Positions 33,344-37,555 of a stretch of 37,555 nucleotides of DNA are shown in pieces. The stretch spans positions 1 through 37,555 of the forward strand of contig CAYWFS010000018.1 of assembly GCA_964457685.1 (NCBI GenBank), read 5' to 3'. Source of the DNA: UMGS1696 sp964457685. GTDB taxonomy: Bacteria > Bacillota > Clostridia > Oscillospirales > CAG-272. Numbering within the stretch: position 1 is the first letter of the stretch; each line of letters opens with the position of its first letter. The notes under the pieces were generated by a model. It searched no databases. It worked only from the letters and a program-made list of their open reading frames with translations, and was not told the origin of the DNA. The position numbers and the translations under genes were made by a program.

Positions 33344-34576
33344 TTATACTATCTGGAAAAGGTAGAATTTCAGGTAGTCGGTCTCGGGGACGTTTCTGAG
33401 TATGGGGTGGTCGGGGGACTGAGCCCTTGCTTCAATCTGACGAAGACTTACACCTGCATCACGGGAAGCGTCATCGAGCATTTTTCTGAAAAGGTCGTCA
33501 CGCATGAAGTGAGAGCATGAGCAGGTCGCAAGGTATCCTCCTCTCGGCAGACACTTCATGGCACGGAAGTTAATTTCCTTGTAGCCTCTGTATGCGTCCT
33601 TTACCGTCTGGGAGGATTTTGTGAATGCCGGCGGGTCGAGGATGATGTAGTCGTATTTCTTTTCCTTTGATTTTGCCATTTCCGTAAGAAGTGCGAAAAC
33701 GTCCGTGCAAAGGAAGTCCATTCTGTCCTCAAGTGAGTTCATGGCGGTGTTTTTCTTTACCTGTTCAATGGCAAGTGCGGAAATATCGACAGCTGTAACG
33801 CTTTTTGCACCCGCCGCCGCACAGTTGAGAGCAAAAGCACCCGTGTGAGTGAAGCAGTCGAGGACGGTTTTTCCCTTTGCGATTTTAGCCGCCGCAAGTC
33901 TGTTGTACTTCTGGTCGAGGAAGAAGCCGGTCTTTTGTCCGTCAATGTAGTCAACATCGTATTTAATGCCGTTTTCGGATATAAGAACATGACCGTCTGC
34001 GTCTCCGTCGTTTTTGTAGAAGGATTTATATTCCTCCATGCCCTCTTTAACTCTGAGATTTACATCGTTGCGTTCGTATATCGCAGAGGGAGTAATTCCG
34101 TATTCGGGAAGAAGCTCAAGCAGGGCGGAGAAGATAACATCCTTAACACGCTCGATACCGAGAGACAGCACCTGAGTTACAAGCACGTTTTCAAAAAGGT
34201 CTACGGTAAGTCCGGGGAACATATCCGCTTCACCGAATATAAGTCGGCATGAATGGAAATCGTCACCCATTACGGTTTTTCTGTAGTCGAGGGCGTATTT
34301 TACACGTCTCTTCCAGAAATCGTTGTCGAAGCGGTCGTTTGCATTGGTCGAGATAAGTCTGACTCTTATTTTCGAGTTGGAGTTGTAAAATCCCGTACCG
34401 ATGTAGCAAGGCTTTTCCTCCGTTCTCGAAAATACGTTAACAAGAGTGCCGTCTTCTATCTCCGTGCCGTCTGTGGGGATGATTTTTACAACCTCTCCCT
34501 CAAACACCCACGGATGACCGCCTTTTGCGTGAAGTTCACCCTTTTTTGTTATGAAAATCTTTGCAAAGTCCTGCAT
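33344..34576 (-). CDS. Class I SAM-dependent 23S rRNA methyltransferase, RlmI/RlmK-like
   Basis: A predicted 5-methylcytosine rRNA methyltransferase, 410 residues. An N-terminal PUA-like domain (KIFITKKGELHAKGGHPWVF) precedes the RlmI-type central region and a Rossmann methyltransferase domain. SAM motif I is VLDCFTHTGAFALNCAAAG, strand 2 is VTAVDIS, motif IV is DYIILDPPAFTKSS, and the catalytic cysteine motif is YLATCSCSHFM. I chose the ATG at 34576 because it gives the normal family N-terminus and lies one base after the valS stop. A longer frame from 34657 would overlap valS and adds unrelated residues. RlmI methylates C1962 in E. coli 23S rRNA; the same target is inferred here. Confidence 0.85.
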   Translation of the reverse strand: MQDFAKIFITKKGELHAKGGHPWVFEGEVVKIIPTDGTEIEDGTLVNVFSRTEEKPCYIGTGFYNSNSKIRVRLISTNANDRFDNDFWKRRVKYALDYRKTVMGDDFHSCRLIFGEADMFPGLTVDLFENVLVTQVLSLGIERVKDVIFSALLELLPEYGITPSAIYERNDVNLRVKEGMEEYKSFYKNDGDADGHVLISENGIKYDVDYIDGQKTGFFLDQKYNRLAAAKIAKGKTVLDCFTHTGAFALNCAAAGAKSVTAVDISALAIEQVKKNTAMNSLEDRMDFLCTDVFALLTEMAKSKEKKYDYIILDPPAFTKSSQTVKDAYRGYKEINFRAMKCLPRGGYLATCSCSHFMRDDLFRKMLDDASRDAGVSLRQIEARAQSPDHPILRNVPETDYLKFYLFQIV

Positions 34577-34577
34577 A

Positions 34578-37196
34578 TCAGCCCAGCTTTGCGATAGCTT
34601 CCTTAATGGAGTCACGCTTTTCCTTGTATTTTTCAAGCTTTGCCTTTTCAGCTTCAACTACCTCTGCGGGGGCACGGCTTACAAATCCTTCGTTGGAGAG
34701 CTTACCCTCGGCACGCTTGATTTCGCTTTCCATCTGAGCAAGCTCCTTGTTAAGTCTTGCCTTTTCGGCTTCAAAGTCAACGAGGTCGCCGAGCGGAATG
34801 TGAATTGTAGCGGAGTCTGTGATAATCTTTACCGCACTTTCGTCTGCATGGTCGGAAACAATTTCGAGAGAAGAAGCGGAAGCGAGCTTTTCAAAGAATG
34901 CGGCGGAGGAAGCAAAGGTTTCGGGATACTTTGTTTCAACATAAAGCTTTGCCTTACGAGAGGGAACAACACCCATTTCCGCACGGCGAACACGAATTGC
35001 CTTGATAGCGTCGATGATGCGGTTCATGTCTTCCTCGGCGGAGGTGAATACGAATGCTTCATCATATTCGGGGAAGTCCTTGGTCATGATGTAACCGTCT
35101 TCACCGGGGAGAGAGGAGTAAATTTCTTCTGTAATGAAGGGCATGAAGGGATGGAGAAGCTTGAGTGTCTCACGGAGAACATATGCGAGAGTGTTCTGAG
35201 CGGTCTCTCCTCTTTCACCGCCTGCGGATACAGAGGTCTTTGTAAGCTCAATGTACCAGTCGCAGTAGCAGTCCCAAAGGAAGTCGTAGATGGAAGTGAG
35301 AACAACGCCGATTTCGTACTTGTCGAGGTTTGTGTTAACGCTCTTTATGCAGTCCTCGAGACGTGTGAGTATCCACTTGTCTTCGATAGCGAGCTTTTCG
35401 GGGGCGGGCTTCTTGATTTCGTCAATGGTGAGGTTCATCATAACGAAACGAGCCGCATTCCAAAGCTTGTTTGCGAAGTTACGGGCAGCTTCGATCTTTT
35501 CGTCGGAGAAACGCATATCGTTACCTGCACTGTTACCGGAAGCAAGAGCAAAACGGAGAGCGTCCGCACCGTACTTGTCGATTATTTCAAGCGGGTCGAT
35601 ACCGTTTCCGAGGGATTTTGACATCTTTCTGCCCTGTGCGTCACGAACAAGACCGTGAATGAGAACTGTGTCGAACGGAGTCTCACCCATGTATTCGAGG
35701 GAGGAGAAAATCATTCTCGATACCCAGAAGGTGATAATGTCGTAGCCGGTAACGAGTGTGCTTGTCGGGAAGAAGTAGTCGAGGTCGTCTGTCTTTTCGG
35801 GCCAACCGAGAGTGGAGAACGGCCAGAGAGCGGAGGAGAACCATGTGTCGAGTGTGTCCGCATCCTGAGTCATGTGACCGCCGCACTTGGGACAAACTGT
35901 CATATCTTCACGGGAAACCTCCATGTGTCCGCATTCATCGCAGTAGAACGCAGGGATTCTGTGACCCCACCAAAGCTGACGGGAGATACACCAGTCCTGA
36001 GTGTTTTCCATCCAGTGGAAGTAGTTCTTGTCGAATCTTTCGGGAACAAAGCGTGTCTTGCCCTCACGAACAGCCTTAACTGCCGGTTCTGCAAGAGGCT
36101 CCATACGAACGAACCACTGGAGAGATACCATAGGCTCAATTGTGGTTCCGCAACGGTAGCAGGTGCCTACCTCGTGGTTGAGATCTTCGATTTCGCAGAG
36201 ATAACCGCCGGCTCTGAGGTCTTCAACAATAGCCTTACGAGCTTCGTATCTGTCCATGCCTGCATACTTCGGGTAGTTTTCGGTGATTTTTGCGTCGGGA
36301 GTAAGGCAAACCTCCATGGGAAGATGCTGTCTCTTACCAACCTCAAAGTCGTTCGGGTCGTGTGCGGGAGTAATCTTAACGCAACCTGTACCCTTGTCAA
36401 GCTGAGCGTGTTCGTCCGCTACTATCGGAATACGTCTGCCAACGAGAGGGAGAGTAACGTACTTGCCTATGAGGTGCTTGTAGCGTTCGTCGTTCGGGTT
36501 TACGGCAACGGCAGTGTCTCCGAGGAGAGTTTCGGGACGTGTTGTCGCAACCTCAACAAAGCCGCCTCCCCCTACGAGAGGATAACGGATGTGCCAGAAA
36601 TGGCTTGCCTGTTCGCTGTAGTCAACCTCTGCATTAGAGATGGAAGTCTTGCAGTGAGGACACCAGTTGATGATTCTTTCTCCGCGGTAGATGAGACCCT
36701 TTTCGTAAAGTCTGTTGAATACCTCACGAACAGCCTTGGAGCAGCCCTCGTCCATGGTGAATCTTTCTCTTGACCAGTCGCAGGAGGAGCCTATCTTCTT
36801 GAGCTGGGAAACGATACGTCCGCCGTACTGTTCTTTCCAGTCCCATGCTCTTTCAAGGAACTTTTCACGACCGAGGTCTTCCTTTGTGAGTCCTTCCTTA
36901 CGCATAGCTTCAACGATTTTTGCTTCTGTCGCAATGGAGGCATGGTCTGTTCCGGGAACCCAAAGAGTGCAGTAGCCACGCATTCTCTTGTATCTTACGA
37001 GAATGTCCTGGAGAGTGTTGTCGAGAGCGTGACCCATGTGAAGCTGACCGGTAATGTTCGGCGGGGGCATAACGATGGAGTAGCTCGGCTTGGTTTTGTC
37101 AATGGTGGGAGTAAAGAGCTTATGCTCACACCAGTCCTTGTAAATGCGGTCTTCAAATTCCGCAGGAGAATAGGTTTTGGGGAGTTCTTTTCTCAT
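34578..37196 (-). CDS. valS: Valyl-tRNA synthetase
   Basis: Charges tRNA-Val and edits mischarged threonine, 872 residues. The HIGH-type motif is HMGH (53-56) after PPPNITGQL, and the KMSKS motif lies in GRKMSKSLGNGIDP. The CP1 editing domain, the zinc-binding CNDECG-like clusters (CDECGHMEVS, CPKCGGHM), the anticodon-binding helical domain and a C-terminal coiled coil (about 805-872) are present. I chose the ATG at 37196 because AAAGGA lies 9 bases upstream and the protein then starts like its family. The open frame back to 37337 runs through the T-box leader. It is first in a four-gene operon regulated by the T-box. Confidence 0.97.
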   Translation of the reverse strand: MRKELPKTYSPAEFEDRIYKDWCEHKLFTPTIDKTKPSYSIVMPPPNITGQLHMGHALDNTLQDILVRYKRMRGYCTLWVPGTDHASIATEAKIVEAMRKEGLTKEDLGREKFLERAWDWKEQYGGRIVSQLKKIGSSCDWSRERFTMDEGCSKAVREVFNRLYEKGLIYRGERIINWCPHCKTSISNAEVDYSEQASHFWHIRYPLVGGGGFVEVATTRPETLLGDTAVAVNPNDERYKHLIGKYVTLPLVGRRIPIVADEHAQLDKGTGCVKITPAHDPNDFEVGKRQHLPMEVCLTPDAKITENYPKYAGMDRYEARKAIVEDLRAGGYLCEIEDLNHEVGTCYRCGTTIEPMVSLQWFVRMEPLAEPAVKAVREGKTRFVPERFDKNYFHWMENTQDWCISRQLWWGHRIPAFYCDECGHMEVSREDMTVCPKCGGHMTQDADTLDTWFSSALWPFSTLGWPEKTDDLDYFFPTSTLVTGYDIITFWVSRMIFSSLEYMGETPFDTVLIHGLVRDAQGRKMSKSLGNGIDPLEIIDKYGADALRFALASGNSAGNDMRFSDEKIEAARNFANKLWNAARFVMMNLTIDEIKKPAPEKLAIEDKWILTRLEDCIKSVNTNLDKYEIGVVLTSIYDFLWDCYCDWYIELTKTSVSAGGERGETAQNTLAYVLRETLKLLHPFMPFITEEIYSSLPGEDGYIMTKDFPEYDEAFVFTSAEEDMNRIIDAIKAIRVRRAEMGVVPSRKAKLYVETKYPETFASSAAFFEKLASASSLEIVSDHADESAVKIITDSATIHIPLGDLVDFEAEKARLNKELAQMESEIKRAEGKLSNEGFVSRAPAEVVEAEKAKLEKYKEKRDSIKEAIAKLG

Positions 37197-37244
37197 AATA
37201 TATTCCTTTCGATTTGTGTGTGCTGTCTTATACTCAGAGAGCGG

Positions 37245-37290
37245 GAAAAACAAAAAAACGTCCCGTGACCGAAAAAGGTCAAACAGGACG
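37245..37290 (-). terminator. T-box intrinsic terminator before valS
   Basis: On the minus strand CGTCCTG and TGACC pair with GGTCA and CGGGACG around a T-rich loop (stem within 37290-37259). A T-rich run broken by one G follows (37258-37245). This structure forms when uncharged tRNA does not stabilise the antiterminator. Confidence 0.88.
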
Positions 37291-37531
37291 CAGATATAGC
37301 GCGGTACCACCCGTAGTTCATCGAAAAAACGACGCACTCTGACCCTTTAACGCAGGGAATACGCCGACGACTAATGGAAGTGCAGGGGATAGATATAAAA
37401 GAAAATCGTTCGCCGCCGAAGCTCAGGGACTACTTTCGCAAGTGAACCGTGCAGCAGTGTTCTCAGCCGCCACCGCTCTCTGTATGCCGTGTTCACGCTA
37501 CTTCTTCCCATCATAGCCTTTAGTATTTTAT
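37245..37531 (-). promoter_or_regulatory. Valine T-box riboswitch leader, specifier GUA
   Basis: The 14-base T-box core is CGGGTGGTACCGCG (37313-37300 on the minus strand), one base from the usual AGGGTGGTACCGCG. Stem I shows GAAGAAGTAGC, the AGAGAG bulge and GGTGGC. GTGAAC pairs with GTTCAC, and GGGA pairs with TCCC, enclosing the specifier loop GAAAGTAG. The specifier is therefore GUA (37433-37431), a valine codon followed by G. The adjacent GUC overlaps the stem and is less likely. Uncharged tRNA-Val(UAC) should relieve termination of valS and the genes behind it. Confidence 0.92.
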
Positions 37532-37537
37532 TTCCTT

Positions 37538-37543
37538 ATTATA
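37538..37543 (-). promoter_or_regulatory. -10 element of the valS T-box promoter
   Basis: A perfect TATAAT on the minus strand, about 7 bases before the expected T-box transcript start near 37531. The matching -35 would fall near 37561, outside the window. Confidence 0.65.
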
Positions 37544-37555
37544 TCACTATGCAGG

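Noticed and set aside
34551..36773. Long plus-strand open frames opposite valS (34551-35621 and 35655-36773)
   Set aside because: They lie entirely antisense to valS and the start of the methyltransferase gene, whose motifs are complete. The translated sequences look like reversed-strand composition rather than proteins.
1..37555. tRNA or rRNA genes, transposases, integrases or phage genes
   Set aside because: I read both strands for cloverleaf-like segments and mobile-element products and found none that I could support.

Overview
The window looks like chromosome from an anaerobic, low-to-mid GC Gram-positive bacterium, most likely a Clostridia member (Bacillota). The grounds are AGGAGG-type ribosome binding sites, sigma-A promoters with TG-extended -10 boxes, a valine T-box leader, an indolepyruvate:ferredoxin oxidoreductase, the MurJ family, and multi-gene ABC sugar uptake without a dedicated ATPase. 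A 100-N gap at 16488-16587 is flanked by the same 55 bases on both sides, so this is draft and probably metagenome-derived sequence. Genus-level placement is not possible from this evidence.

Region 1 (1-13286) is a seven-gene plus-strand unit. It encodes a large secreted solute-binding protein with two carbohydrate-binding-like domains, a permease pair, an NHL-propeller/TPR/Yip1 membrane protein, a DUF5696-type secreted protein with a probable TIM-barrel core, and a second permease pair. It ends in a strong hairpin terminator. Its leader holds two promoter-like sites separated by two mutually exclusive hairpins that resemble an attenuator. No ABC ATPase is present, so a shared MsmX-type ATPase is inferred.

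Region 2 (13510-18310, minus strand) is iorA-iorB-mnmM-like methyltransferase-VanY-like carboxypeptidase. The iorA/iorB junction carries the assembly gap, a palindromic intergenic element and a tandem array of seven heptamers.

Region 3 (18534-24117, plus strand) is the main candidate for an under-described system. It is a compact three-gene operon: a TerB-N/TerB-C protein, a BrxD-like (DUF2791-type) P-loop ATPase and an Lhr/BrxHI-like helicase. It has its own near-consensus promoter, divergent from iorA. No BREX methylase, phosphatase or BrxC, and no TerC/TerD, lies nearby.

Region 4 (24324-30273, plus strand) is uvrA, ligA and a membrane-anchored alpha/beta hydrolase. UvrA and LigA are DNA repair and replication proteins. 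The convergent intergenic space that follows has a cluster of DnaA-box-like sequences and a bidirectional terminator.

Region 5 (30650-37543, minus strand) is a T-box-controlled operon: valS, an RlmI/RlmK-like rRNA methyltransferase, murJ and a GT4 glycosyltransferase. The T-box specifier reads GUA (Val). The -35 of its promoter lies beyond the window edge.
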